DNA from: Rhodobacter sp. NTK016B
GTDB lineage: Bacteria; Pseudomonadota; Alphaproteobacteria; Rhodobacterales; Rhodobacteraceae
Direction: 5' to 3'
NCBI RefSeq assembly: GCF_017303295.1
Contig: NZ_JAFKOK010000009.1
Location: 62,001-126,000 of the forward strand
DNA length: 64,000 bases
Shown here: one piece after another, positions 34,521 through 43,431 of the stretch
Numbering within the stretch: the first letter of the stretch is position 1
Layout of the letters: each line of letters begins with the position of its first letter
Notes under the pieces: generated by a model
What the model was told of the DNA's origin: nothing
What the model saw: the letters and a program-made list of their open reading frames with translations, nothing else
Database searches by the model: none
Translations under genes and position numbers: made by a program

Positions 34521-36300
34521 CGGCGACCCCGGTTTCCGGCGTCGCTTGGGGGGCTTTGCCTTGTGCGCCGCTTTGCCACGACGCATGGGTAACGGTGTAG
34601 AGCCGCACGATTTCGGGCGTGTCGCGCTCTTCGGGGATGTCGAACAGGCTGCGGCCCAGACGACGCGAAGTCAGCGTGATCAGCGCGGGCGCGGCCAGCA
34701 TCGGCAGGCAGACGGGCAGCAGCCACGGCGCCAGATCCGGCGCCACGCTCGACGCGACAAGCAGCGTGACTGCGCCCACCGCCGAGATCCACAGCCCCGC
34801 CTGAACCCCGTCGCGCCAGCGCAGCCGACCTTCGCCGCGCTGATTGGCGGGCCAGCCGCCGTCGCGGCCGGAAAGCACCTGCAGCACCGAGCGGCTCTGA
34901 TACATCAGCATCACCGGCGCGATGACCGAGCTGAGGGCGATTTCGGTCAGCACCGACAGCCCGGCTTTCAGCGTGCCGCCGAAACCCCGGTCGCGGCGCG
35001 ACAGGGCTGCCCCTGTCCAGATCGCCACCTTGGGCAGGACCAGAAGCCCCGCGATGCCGAAAACCAGCGCGGTGATCTCTTTCGACCGGTCCGAAGGAAA
35101 GACCGGGAACAGCGCATGGGGTTCGGGAAAATAATCCGGCGCGGGCGCGGTCAGCGTCGCGGCGATCGAGGCCAGCATGAACCCCGCCCAGAGCAGCGAC
35201 ACCAGATAGGCGAAGATCCCCTGCACAAAGACGAACCGGCTCCAGGCCGACAGGCCGGGCGCGGTCAGAAGACGCATGTGCTGCAGGTTGCCCTGACACC
35301 AGCGGCGGTCGCGCCGGGCATAGGCAAGCAGGTTGTCGGGCCCTTCCTCGTACGAACCTTCGATGGCGCCATCGACACGAACCGACCAGCCCGCCCGCGC
35401 CAACAGCGCGGCTTCGACATAATCGTGGCTCAGGATATGGCCGCCAAAAGGGGGCCGCCCGGTCAATTCCGGCAGCGCGCAGCTTTCGGCAAAGGCGCGG
35501 ATGCGGACGATGGCGTTATGGCCCCAGAACGGGCCGGTATGCCCCTGCATCCGGGCAAGGCCACGGGTGAAGACCGGGCCGTGGAACGCGGCGGCGAATT
35601 GCATGGCCCGCCCGAAGAGCGAGCGCGAGCCGATCACGCGCGGCAGCGTCTGCAACAGGCCCAGCTGCGGATCGGCCTGCATCCGCGCGATCATCGTGCG
35701 GATCGCGGCGCCGTCCATCAGGCTGTCGGCGTCAAGGATCACGGCGAAATCGTAGGCCCCGCCCGAGGTGCGGATGAATTCCTCGATATTGCCCGCCTTG
35801 CGTCCCCGGTTCGAATTGCGGCGGCGATAGAAGATCCGCCCCTGCCCGCCGGTTTCTTCGAGCAGGCGCACATAGGCATGACGCTCTTTCAGCGCCGCAG
35901 CCTCGTCGCGGGTATCCGACAGGATGGCGAAATCGGCGCGCACACCAGCGGCCTGAACCGACGCGTCCATCGCGGCGATACGCGCAAAGGTCGCCACCGG
36001 CTCTTCGTTGCAGATCGGCACCAGCACCACGGTCGGCGGCTGCGGCGCGGCCGGGACCTCGTCCCGCAGCCGCGCGGCGCGCCCCGGAAGCCCCGAAAAG
36101 GCCAGCGACGCGCCCCAGGCGAGCCAGGCGGTGGTGATGAAGATCAGGCCCGAACGCACCACGTCCCAAGCATCCAGCCCGTCCTGAATTGCGGCTTCGG
36201 CAAGCAGAACCGTGGCCGCCAGCGCCGCGACCACGGAAAGCGTGATGGCGAGGATGCGCACCACGAGAGTGCGGGTATCGGGGGCAAGCGGTTTACGCAT
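34507..36300 (-). CDS. opgH: Glucans biosynthesis glucosyltransferase OpgH, catalytic part
   Basis: From the ATG at 36298-36300 this is a 597-residue family 2 glycosyltransferase that polymerises UDP-glucose into the periplasmic glucan backbone at the inner membrane. Two membrane segments come first (about residues 15-60). The catalytic domain has VVLVPICNEEPVATFARI, ILDADSLMDG, LSHDYVEAALL and YARRDRRWCQGNL (the QxxRW-type region), followed by further membrane segments. The usual N-terminal tail with xMPxxx motifs is missing from this frame and appears in the next frame at 36312-36509, so the gene looks split or frameshifted. The frame remains open upstream to 36450. Confidence 0.88.
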   Translation of the reverse strand: MRKPLAPDTRTLVVRILAITLSVVAALAATVLLAEAAIQDGLDAWDVVRSGLIFITTAWLAWGASLAFSGLPGRAARLRDEVPAAPQPPTVVLVPICNEEPVATFARIAAMDASVQAAGVRADFAILSDTRDEAAALKERHAYVRLLEETGGQGRIFYRRRNSNRGRKAGNIEEFIRTSGGAYDFAVILDADSLMDGAAIRTMIARMQADPQLGLLQTLPRVIGSRSLFGRAMQFAAAFHGPVFTRGLARMQGHTGPFWGHNAIVRIRAFAESCALPELTGRPPFGGHILSHDYVEAALLARAGWSVRVDGAIEGSYEEGPDNLLAYARRDRRWCQGNLQHMRLLTAPGLSAWSRFVFVQGIFAYLVSLLWAGFMLASIAATLTAPAPDYFPEPHALFPVFPSDRSKEITALVFGIAGLLVLPKVAIWTGAALSRRDRGFGGTLKAGLSVLTEIALSSVIAPVMLMYQSRSVLQVLSGRDGGWPANQRGEGRLRWRDGVQAGLWISAVGAVTLLVASSVAPDLAPWLLPVCLPMLAAPALITLTSRRLGRSLFDIPEERDTPEIVRLYTVTHASWQSGAQGKAPQATPETGVADAAL

Positions 36301-36311
36301 GCGGCCCGACC

Positions 36312-36509
36312 TCAGACGCGCTGACGGAAGGAAAGCGAGGGCCAGAAGCGCCATCCGCGCGCGCGGGCGCGAGACCGTGCGGCGGCCCGGGCACGGGGAC
36401 GCTCGAGCTGCTGCTCGGGCATCTCCATCGGAGCATGCGGCGGCATCCAATGTGCGGCCTCGACGATATCGAGATCCGATTGCGAAGGCAGTTCAAGTTC
36501 CGGTTTCAT
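36312..36509 (-). CDS. Probable N-terminal segment of OpgH in another frame
   Basis: A 65-codon frame starting at an ATG that overlaps the opgG stop (ATGA), which is how opgH would normally be coupled. It reads WMPPHAPMEMPEQQLERP near residues 21-38, a style of sequence usual at the N-terminus of alphaproteobacterial OpgH, then an Arg/Ala-rich linker, and ends in TGA 12 bases before the OpgH ATG. The TGAGG around the stop could act as a ribosome binding site for reinitiation at 36300. Adding one base or removing two between 36312 and 36450 would join the two frames. Confidence 0.55.
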   Translation of the reverse strand: MKPELELPSQSDLDIVEAAHWMPPHAPMEMPEQQLERPRARAAARSRARARGWRFWPSLSFRQRV

Positions 36510-38164
36510 TCACGAACCCATTGATACAACCATGTCTCCGAGAGCGTCCTGTCATAACCCTTCAAGGCCGCGCGCAGTTCCACCACGGTGCCGGGTTCTG
36601 CCCTGACCTCAAGCACCAGACGCCAGGTATCGCTCCCACTGATTTTGCTCAGCACCGCATCGACCAATTCGCCGCGTCCCGTGCCGATATCCGGCTCAAC
36701 CTCGGACTCGGCGGAAAGTTCCGACAACAGGCCGCCTTTGAAATCGATGACGAATTTCCGCATGTCGGGATCGACATCCGCGCCCGCGACGCCTGCGATT
36801 CCGGCACGCGTGCGCAAGACCTGTGCAAGCTCGGTATTGACCGCCCCCCTCGGCGCCGCGCCCCAGAGCAGGCGATACCCCACCTCGAACGCGTCGCCGC
36901 GACGGGTCGGCCGATCGGGCACCCAATAGGCCACGATGTTGTCATTGCCCTCGAACGCCGAGGGGATCTCGATCAGGCGCACGGTGCCCTGCCCCCAGTC
37001 GCCGATAGGCTCGACGATCAGCGAGGGGCGGCGCTCGTAATGCGCCTCGGCATCGAGATAATCCTCGAAAGCGCGGCTGCGCTGGACCAGCCCGAAGGAC
37101 AGCGGCGATTCCATGCCCAAATAGGACGACGCCAGACGCGGCGGGTTGTTCAATGCGCGCACATTGCTCTCGCCGCTGCGCATGTTGAGCACCAGATACT
37201 CGCTGTCATGCACGGCAGGGCGGAAATCCTGCGATTCGTCGGGATCGGCGCCACCGAACATGAACATCGATGTCAGCGGCGCCACGCCCAACTGGCGCAC
37301 GTCGCGGCGCAGGAAGATCCGTGCCGTCACCTCGATCTCGGTCGTGTCGCCGGGGGCGATGACGAACCGGTAGGCGCCGGTGACCGAGCGGCTTTCAAGC
37401 CGCGCATAGACCGTCACCGGGCCGTCGCCCGCCTGTGGCCGCTCCAGCCAGAAATCGCTGAAACGCGGGAATTCCTCGCTGTCGGACAGGCCGGTATTCA
37501 CTGCAAGTCCGCGCGCCGACAGGCCATAGACATTGCCGCGACCCAGCGCCCGGAAATAGCTGGCGCCAAGGAACGAGATCACCTCGTCGAAATGATCGGC
37601 CCGGTTCAGCGCCGCCAGCAGGCGGAACCCCGCCACGCCCGGAAGCTCGGCATCGGCGGGCACTTCGCCCTCCAGCTCGCCCCGGTATTCGAAATCGGCG
37701 GTCGAGAAGGTCAGAGGCTGCGCGCGTCCGTCGGAGACTTCGAAGACATGCACCGGCTCGCGGAACAGCCAGCCCAGATGGAAGGCCTGCAGCCGCATCC
37801 GCTGCCCCGGGTCGGACCAGCGCGTGTGATCCGTGCGGAACTGGATCATCTGATAACGGTCATAGGTCAGGTCGGAAAGAAAGCCCTCGACCTGTTCGGC
37901 GGGCGCGGGATCCACAAGGCTGGCTTCGCGCACGCGCTCGGTCAGCCAATCGAAGGAAAACGGCTCGCCGGGTTCGGGCACCGGCGCGTCCGCGACGGGC
38001 TCGGGTGTCGGCGCTTCCGCCTCGGCGGCTTCCTGAGACCAAGCGGGTGTCGCGCGCAGCAAAGCTACCGAAGCAACCGTTCCCGCCAGTCCGGCGAGCA
38101 TTTGACGGCGGTTGCTGCTCAAGCGAAGGGGCACCGCCAAAGCGGCGTCAGACAAGGACTTCAA
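36506..38164 (-). CDS. opgG: Periplasmic glucan biosynthesis protein OpgG/OpgD family
   Basis: A 552-residue protein starting at TTG (38162-38164) with GGAG eight bases upstream. The N-terminus SSNRRQMLAGLAGTVASVALL looks like a twin-arginine signal peptide. The mature protein has the MdoG layout: FLSDLTYDRYQMIQF, FSTADFEYRGELEGEVP, a large beta-sandwich domain with AYRFVIAPGDTTEIEV, FMFGG, and YLGMESPLSFGLVQR. OpgG acts in the periplasm on the glucan made by OpgH, being needed for branching and release. It is the first gene of the operon opgG-opgH-opgC. Confidence 0.93.
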   Translation of the reverse strand: MKSLSDAALAVPLRLSSNRRQMLAGLAGTVASVALLRATPAWSQEAAEAEAPTPEPVADAPVPEPGEPFSFDWLTERVREASLVDPAPAEQVEGFLSDLTYDRYQMIQFRTDHTRWSDPGQRMRLQAFHLGWLFREPVHVFEVSDGRAQPLTFSTADFEYRGELEGEVPADAELPGVAGFRLLAALNRADHFDEVISFLGASYFRALGRGNVYGLSARGLAVNTGLSDSEEFPRFSDFWLERPQAGDGPVTVYARLESRSVTGAYRFVIAPGDTTEIEVTARIFLRRDVRQLGVAPLTSMFMFGGADPDESQDFRPAVHDSEYLVLNMRSGESNVRALNNPPRLASSYLGMESPLSFGLVQRSRAFEDYLDAEAHYERRPSLIVEPIGDWGQGTVRLIEIPSAFEGNDNIVAYWVPDRPTRRGDAFEVGYRLLWGAAPRGAVNTELAQVLRTRAGIAGVAGADVDPDMRKFVIDFKGGLLSELSAESEVEPDIGTGRGELVDAVLSKISGSDTWRLVLEVRAEPGTVVELRAALKGYDRTLSETWLYQWVRE

Positions 38165-38688
38165 TCCGGGACTCCGTAGAAATTCACTGACCGCAGTTGA
38201 TCATGGTTTTGCAGATGCAAAAGAAAAGAGCTGTCGAGTACCGCATGGCGAAATCCCGCCAAGCGGGAATCCGGTTCACGCTCCGTTTCCCGTCACGCGA
38301 TTCAATTCCGCTTCGAATTAAGGCGCTGCGGTGGTTTCCGCCTTGTTGCTGCGCAGGAGCTTTATGGCCTGCGGGTGGCGGACATCGGGATGTCGGAAAG
38401 GACACGGAAAGGCAGACGGCATAGAGGGCCTCGAACAAAAGATCTGCGTCGTGACCGGAGGCGCTGGCAGCACCGGCTGGCCTGCGCGCGGCAGCTGATC
38501 GCAAGGGCACGCGGCCAGCGCTCTTGAATTATGACGCGGTTGCGCCCAGTGCAATACCCCATGCGAGACCGCCGGCGGTCCTTGGCTTACGGATTGAACT
38601 TACGCGGAAAACCCGGCTGCAACGGCAGCGCCTACAATGCCGCTTGCGGGGGCATTCAGAGACCCGTCGATCCCGAGCGACAGACAGC
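38165..38688. other. 524-base intergenic stretch with no gene recognised
   Basis: It lies upstream of opgG and downstream of the GFA gene at 38689-39156 (both on the minus strand). Composition is slightly lower in GC than the flanks. Short frames exist but have no ribosome binding site or coding character. It must contain the opgG promoter; the GGAG binding site for the TTG start of opgG is at its left edge. I see no hairpin terminator, repeat or RNA gene. Confidence 0.6.
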
Positions 38689-39156
38689 CTAAAGCCCCGG
38701 CCCGCCAAGCCGCGAGGGTTGCTCGACGATGACCGGATTGTGGCTGCTCGACGTATCGAACGAGGCGATATCGGCATTCGGCGCAAGGAAAGGCGCACGC
38801 GAGCGGGCAAAGACTTCGCGGCGGATATCGTACCAGAAGGTCGGCGGATCGAAGGTTCCCCCGGCAATGCCGGTCAGGCCGGGAAAGACTTCGAGCGACC
38901 ACAGAACCGTAGTCCCGCATTGCGTGCAAAAACGCTGACTGAAGCGACGGTCCGATTCCGTCTGGAAACTGTATTCCTTCAGATCGCCGGAAACCAATTC
39001 GACGGCCTCGTCCGGGAAATAGACCGAGATTCCGAAAGCCGAGCCGGTACGCAGCTGGCAATAGCGGCAATGACAGATCGCCGCCTTGTCGGGCGCGCCG
39101 CTGACGCGGTAGCGCACAGCGCCGCAGGCGCATCCGCCCTCGTGAAACTCGCTCAT
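38689..39156 (-). CDS. GFA family zinc protein (second copy)
   Basis: A 155-residue protein with all zinc ligands of the GFA/CENP-V family: GGCACGAVRY, CHCRYCQLRTGSAFG and RFCTQCGTTVLW. GGAGGA lies close before the ATG on the minus strand. It belongs to the same family as 27457-27948 but is only distantly alike outside the cysteines. It is divergent from the IclR regulator gene. Enzymatic function is uncertain, as for most of this family. Confidence 0.88.
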   Translation of the reverse strand: MSEFHEGGCACGAVRYRVSGAPDKAAICHCRYCQLRTGSAFGISVYFPDEAVELVSGDLKEYSFQTESDRRFSQRFCTQCGTTVLWSLEVFPGLTGIAGGTFDPPTFWYDIRREVFARSRAPFLAPNADIASFDTSSSHNPVIVEQPSRLGGPGL

Positions 39157-39266
39157 GCTCGGTCCTCCTCTGCGCGCAACCTGCCGGTGATCGGGCGTTC
39201 AGGCAAGGCGCTTGTCATGGCCGGGGGCGCGCCCTAGCCTGCCCGCGCAACCGGCAGGGATGGGGT

Positions 39267-40076
39267 ATGGCCGACGGCGTCAAGACGATCCGGGCATTGG
39301 CACGCGGGCTTGAGGTGCTGCAGCTTCTGCAAAGCGCGGGCGCGCTGACCCTGCACGCGCTGCACCAGCAAACCGGGCTGCCCAAGGCCACCCTGTTGCG
39401 CATCCTCAAGACCCTTCGCGAACGCGGCATGGTCTGGCAGCGGATGGCCGACGACGCCTATGTGCCCTCGTATTCGCTTGTCGAACAGGCAGGCCGCATG
39501 GACCGTGAGCTTGCGCTGGTCGAGGTCGCCTCGCCGCTGCTCGAGGATTTGTCCGACCGCATCAAATGGCCCTCGGTTCTGGCCGTGCCGCGCCTGACGC
39601 ATATGGAGGTGATCGAGACCAACGCCTCGCGCGCTTATTTCGATCAGATCCCGCTGGGCCCGGTCGGGTTCCGGGTGAACATGCTGCGCTCGGCCTCGGG
39701 GCGGGCCTTTGTCACCTTCTGCGAACCCCCGGTGCGCGAAGCGATCCTCGACACGCTCCGGCGCTCGGAGCATCCGGGCGACGCCAAGGCGCGCAACCCC
39801 GACTATATCGACCACCTGATGCGCGAGACCCGGGCGCAGGGCTACGGGTTGCGCGATCCCGATTTCGGCGGGGATTTCGACAAAGGGCGCGCGCTGGTCG
39901 ATGACGGGCGGGAGTCGCTGGCGGTGCCGATCCGGCTGGGCGAACACGTGCCCGGAACGCTCAATATAACATGGAGCCGCCGGGTGCATGGCCGCGAAAG
40001 CGGTGCCGCGCTGTTTTCCGGCCCGGTGCGCGACGCGGCCGAGGCGGTGGCGGATCGGCTGAGCCGTCAGCGCTGA
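39267..40076 (+). CDS. IclR family transcription regulator
   Basis: A 269-residue protein with an N-terminal winged helix (about residues 6-75; LTLHALHQQTGLPKATLLRI is the helix-turn-helix) and the C-terminal GAF-like effector domain (about 85-265; HMEVIETNASRAYF and SASGRAFVTFCEPP). AGGGA lies six bases before the ATG. IclR proteins usually sense a small acid or aromatic intermediate and control an adjacent catabolic operon. It stands 86 bases before the biotin carboxylase operon in the same direction and is the likely controller of it. Confidence 0.92.
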   Translation: MADGVKTIRALARGLEVLQLLQSAGALTLHALHQQTGLPKATLLRILKTLRERGMVWQRMADDAYVPSYSLVEQAGRMDRELALVEVASPLLEDLSDRIKWPSVLAVPRLTHMEVIETNASRAYFDQIPLGPVGFRVNMLRSASGRAFVTFCEPPVREAILDTLRRSEHPGDAKARNPDYIDHLMRETRAQGYGLRDPDFGGDFDKGRALVDDGRESLAVPIRLGEHVPGTLNITWSRRVHGRESGAALFSGPVRDAAEAVADRLSRQR

Positions 40077-40162
40077 TGTTTCACCTAGTGAAACCTTGGG
40101 TCTGGCCAGATTGCCGCCCGCGCGGGCCGCGCCCTAGTCTCGGCGTGAACCGGGAGGATTCT

Positions 40163-40609
40163 ATGGCAGACCTGACACGCGCCGATATCGACGAGATTCT
40201 GAAACTGGTGGACAGCTCGGATTTCGATGAACTGAAGCTGGAAATGGGCGATCTGAAGCTGGAGCTTCGGCGCCGGGGCGCCGCCCCTGTGGCGCCCCCT
40301 GCGTCGGCCCGTGCCCCGGCCGCGAAAGCGCCCGAGGCGGTTGCCGCGCCGGTCGTGGCGTCGGGCGGTGGCTCGGAAATCCCGGCGCCTTTGCTGGGCA
40401 CCTTCTGGCACGCCCCGCGCCCCGGCGCCGACCCGTTCGTCAAGCCCGGCGACGTGGTGCAGGCCGATACGGTGATCGGCATCATAGAGGTGATGAAGCT
40501 GATGAACTCGGTCGAGGCGGGCATCGCCGGCACGGTGATCGAGATCACCGCCCCCAATGGCGAGCTGGTCGAGCATGGCCAGTGCCTGATCCGCATCCAG
40601 CCGGCCTGA
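40163..40609 (+). CDS. Biotin carboxyl carrier protein subunit
   Basis: A 148-residue protein; GGGAGGA lies four bases before the ATG. Residues 1-40 are helical and acidic, residues about 41-70 form an Ala/Pro linker and the C-terminal biotinyl domain has the target Lys 112 in IIEVMKLMNSVEAGIAG. The usual AMKM is VMKL here, as in AccB-type proteins. Its general layout resembles AccB of acetyl-CoA carboxylase, but it is followed by a biotin carboxylase and a pyruvate-type carboxyltransferase, so it carries CO2 for that enzyme. Confidence 0.92.
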   Translation: MADLTRADIDEILKLVDSSDFDELKLEMGDLKLELRRRGAAPVAPPASARAPAAKAPEAVAAPVVASGGGSEIPAPLLGTFWHAPRPGADPFVKPGDVVQADTVIGIIEVMKLMNSVEAGIAGTVIEITAPNGELVEHGQCLIRIQPA

Positions 40610-40612
40610 CCC

Positions 40613-41971
40613 ATGGCCAGCATCCGCAGGATCTTTATCGCCAATCGCGGCGAGATCGCCGTGCGCATCATCCGCACCGCGCGGGCCCTGGGCATCGAGA
40701 CAGTGCTGGGCGTCTCGGCGGCCGATGCCGACAGTCTGGGCGCGAAACTTGCCACTCGCGCGGTAGTGCTGGGACCGGCACCGTCGAAGGACAGCTATCT
40801 GCGCGTGGGAACCGTGATCGAAGCCGCCAAAGGCACCGGCTGCGACGCCGTGCATCCGGGCTATGGCTTTCTTTCGGAAAATCGCGAATTAGCGCAGGCC
40901 TGCGCCGATGAGGGCCTGATCTTCATCGGCCCCTCGCCCGACAATCTGACCGCTGTGGGCGACAAGCTGACCGCGCGCTCTCACGCGGTTGCAGCGCAGG
41001 TGCCGGTGGTGCCGGGCGGCACGGTCGAGACGCTCGACGATGCGACGGCGCTGGCCGAAGAGGTGGGCTTTCCGTTGCTCATCAAGGCCGTGTCGGGGGG
41101 CGGCGGGAAGGGGATGAAGCGCGTCGATGACGCGAAATCGCTGCCCGCCCAGCTCGACATGGCGATGGCCGAGGCCGAAGCGGCCTTTGGCGATCCGCGC
41201 GTCTATCTGGAACGCTTCGTCACTGTCGGCCGGCATGTCGAGGTGCAGATCCTGTCGGATGGCGACACGGTCCTGCATGCGGGCGAGCGCGATTGCTCGG
41301 TCCAGCGCCGCTATCAGAAGGTGGTCGAGGAAGCACCCGCGCCCAATCTGCCGGACGCGCTGCGGCAGGGTTTGCTCGACGCCGCGGTGCGCTACGCCAC
41401 GCATATCGGCTATCGCTCGCTGGGCACGGTCGAATTCCTCGTCGATGTCGAACGCTCGGAATTCTACTTTCTCGAGATGAACGCGCGGGTGCAAGTCGAG
41501 CATCCGGTGACCGAGGCGATCACCGGCCTCGACCTGATCGCCCTGCAGATCGCCATCGCTGAGGGCAACCCCCTGCCCATGACGCAAGACGACATCCACC
41601 TGAGCGGCCACGCCGTGGAATGCCGCCTGAATGCCGAAGATATCGCCCGCGACTTCATGCCCTCGCCCGGTCGGGTCACACAGGCATGGTTCCCCGCTCT
41701 GCCGGGTTTGCGGGTCGACACCCATATGCAGCCCGGCGCGATGATCCCGCCCTATTACGATTCGATGGTGGCGAAGCTGATCACATGGGGGCCTTCGCGC
41801 GACGAAGCGATTGCGCGGATGCTCACGGCGCTCGATGTCTGCGTGCTCGAAGGCATCACCACCAACGCCCCCCTGCACCGCGCGATCCTGTCGGATCCGG
41901 CCTTTTGCAAGGGCGGCGTCGATACGACCTATCTTGGCGGGCTGTTGCCCAAACTGGGAGAAAACGCATGA
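40613..41971 (+). CDS. Biotin carboxylase subunit
   Basis: A 452-residue protein with the AccC layout: RIFIANRGEIAVRIIRTA at the start, the HPGYGFLSEN motif, the ATP-grasp glycine loop KAVSGGGGKGMKRVDD, ERDCSVQRRYQKVVEEAPAP and FLEMNARVQVEHPVTE. It carboxylates the biotin of the carrier protein using ATP and bicarbonate. It starts three bases after the carrier gene and overlaps the next by ATGA, so subunits are made together. Confidence 0.93.
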   Translation: MASIRRIFIANRGEIAVRIIRTARALGIETVLGVSAADADSLGAKLATRAVVLGPAPSKDSYLRVGTVIEAAKGTGCDAVHPGYGFLSENRELAQACADEGLIFIGPSPDNLTAVGDKLTARSHAVAAQVPVVPGGTVETLDDATALAEEVGFPLLIKAVSGGGGKGMKRVDDAKSLPAQLDMAMAEAEAAFGDPRVYLERFVTVGRHVEVQILSDGDTVLHAGERDCSVQRRYQKVVEEAPAPNLPDALRQGLLDAAVRYATHIGYRSLGTVEFLVDVERSEFYFLEMNARVQVEHPVTEAITGLDLIALQIAIAEGNPLPMTQDDIHLSGHAVECRLNAEDIARDFMPSPGRVTQAWFPALPGLRVDTHMQPGAMIPPYYDSMVAKLITWGPSRDEAIARMLTALDVCVLEGITTNAPLHRAILSDPAFCKGGVDTTYLGGLLPKLGENA

Positions 41972-43431
41972 GTATCGAGCTGATCGACACGACGCTGCGC
42001 GATGGCAACCAGTCGAACTGGGGGGCCACGGGTCTCGATACCGGCATGATGCTGCAGATCGCCCCGGTAATGGAGCGCGTGGGCTTTCACGCCATCGACT
42101 TCCTTGCCTCGACCCATATGGGCGTCGCGGTGCGCTTCAAGAAGGAAAACCCGTGGGAACGCCTGCGCCTGATGGCCGAGGCCTGTCCGACCACGCCGCT
42201 GCAATTCCTGACCACCGGCATGCGCTTTATCTCGTGGGAAGTGGCGTCGGACGAGTTGATGGAATTCGCCTTCCGGCTGCTGGTTAACAACGGCATTCGC
42301 CGGTTCGCCATCATGGACCCGATGAACAACGTCCCCGCGATGCTGAATATGGCGGGCATCACCCGGCGCGCCGGCGGCAGCCAGATCGTCGCCGCGCTGA
42401 CCTTCACCCTGTCGCCGCTGCATGACGACGCCCATTTTGCCGAGGCCGCGCGCAAGCTGACCGCGACCGGGCAATTCGACCGGCTGTATCTGAAAGACCC
42501 CGGCGGGCTGGTCACGGCCGAGCGGGCGAAAACCCTGATCCCGGCCCTGAAGGCGGTGATGGGCGAGGTGCCGCTGGAATTCCATTCCCACACCACGATC
42601 GGGCTTGCGCCTTTCAGCTATCTCGAAGCGGCCCCGCTGGGCGCCACAACCCTGCACACGGCGGCCAAAGGCGCAGCCAACGGCACCGCGCAGCCTTGGG
42701 CGACCTCGGTCATCGGCAACCTGCGCGATCTGGGGCATTCGGTCGATGTCGATGACGAGGCCGTCGCGCAGATGGACGCCTATTTCGACGCGCTGGTCGC
42801 CGCCGAGGGGCTCGTTCACGGCCAACCCGGCGAATTCGACCGCGCCTATTTCCGCCACCAGATGCCGGGCGGGATGATGGGCACGATGAAGCGCCAGCTG
42901 GGGGAAATCCGCAGGCTGGACCTGCTGCCCCAGGTGCTGGACGAGGTCGAGCAGGTGCGCGCCGAGCTGGGCTATCCGATCATGGTCACGCCGTTTTCGC
43001 AGGTCGTGGGCACCATGGCGCTGATGAATGTCATGCAGGGCGAGCGTTACAAGACCATCCCCGACGAGGTGACGCGCTACGTTCTGGGCCGTTTCGGTCA
43101 GCCTGCGATGTCGATGGACAAGGATGTCGAGTCGCGGATCCGCGACACCAAGCGCGCGCGCGAATTGGAGGAAGAGCCGCATATGGGCTCGCTCGATGAA
43201 TTGCGCGCGAAGATCGGGACCGGCTATAGCGACGAGGAATTCCTCTTGCGCGCGGTCATGCCCGGCGATCAGGTGGACGCCATGGTCGCCGCCGGACCGG
43301 CGCGTCGCGGCTATGACCCCAAATCGCGGCCCGTTTTGCATCTGATGAAAGAGCTGACCGCGCGCAAGGGTCTGGGCGCGATCCGGATCGAAAAGCCGGG
43401 GCTGAAACTGGAACTGAAAGGAAGCCCGTAA
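41968..43431 (+). CDS. Divergent pyruvate/oxaloacetate-type carboxyltransferase subunit
   Basis: A 487-residue DRE-TIM-barrel protein. It starts ELIDTTLRDGNQS (metal Asp at residue 7), has the carbamylated-Lys position in LYLKDPGGL (Lys 176) and the metal His pair in EFHSHTTIGLAP (206 and 208), then QMPGGMMGTM and TPFSQVVGTMALMN as in pyruvate carboxylase, oxaloacetate decarboxylase and transcarboxylase 5S. Two substrate regions deviate: HTHDTxG is HSHTTIG, and the usual GANAVGY segment is TGMRFISW. It lacks a biotin domain. It probably carboxylates an enolisable ketone or keto acid other than pyruvate. Confidence 0.85.
   Translation: MSIELIDTTLRDGNQSNWGATGLDTGMMLQIAPVMERVGFHAIDFLASTHMGVAVRFKKENPWERLRLMAEACPTTPLQFLTTGMRFISWEVASDELMEFAFRLLVNNGIRRFAIMDPMNNVPAMLNMAGITRRAGGSQIVAALTFTLSPLHDDAHFAEAARKLTATGQFDRLYLKDPGGLVTAERAKTLIPALKAVMGEVPLEFHSHTTIGLAPFSYLEAAPLGATTLHTAAKGAANGTAQPWATSVIGNLRDLGHSVDVDDEAVAQMDAYFDALVAAEGLVHGQPGEFDRAYFRHQMPGGMMGTMKRQLGEIRRLDLLPQVLDEVEQVRAELGYPIMVTPFSQVVGTMALMNVMQGERYKTIPDEVTRYVLGRFGQPAMSMDKDVESRIRDTKRARELEEEPHMGSLDELRAKIGTGYSDEEFLLRAVMPGDQVDAMVAAGPARRGYDPKSRPVLHLMKELTARKGLGAIRIEKPGLKLELKGSP

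Noticed and set aside
38197-38424. Possible 75-codon gene in the opgG upstream region
   Set aside because: No ribosome binding site, cysteine/arginine-rich random-looking product and no neighbour context.
40163-43431. Acetyl-CoA, propionyl-CoA or geranyl-CoA carboxylase
   Set aside because: Those use crotonase-fold carboxyltransferases. The transferase here is the pyruvate-carboxylase type (DTTLRDGNQS, metal Lys and His), so an acyl-CoA substrate is unlikely.
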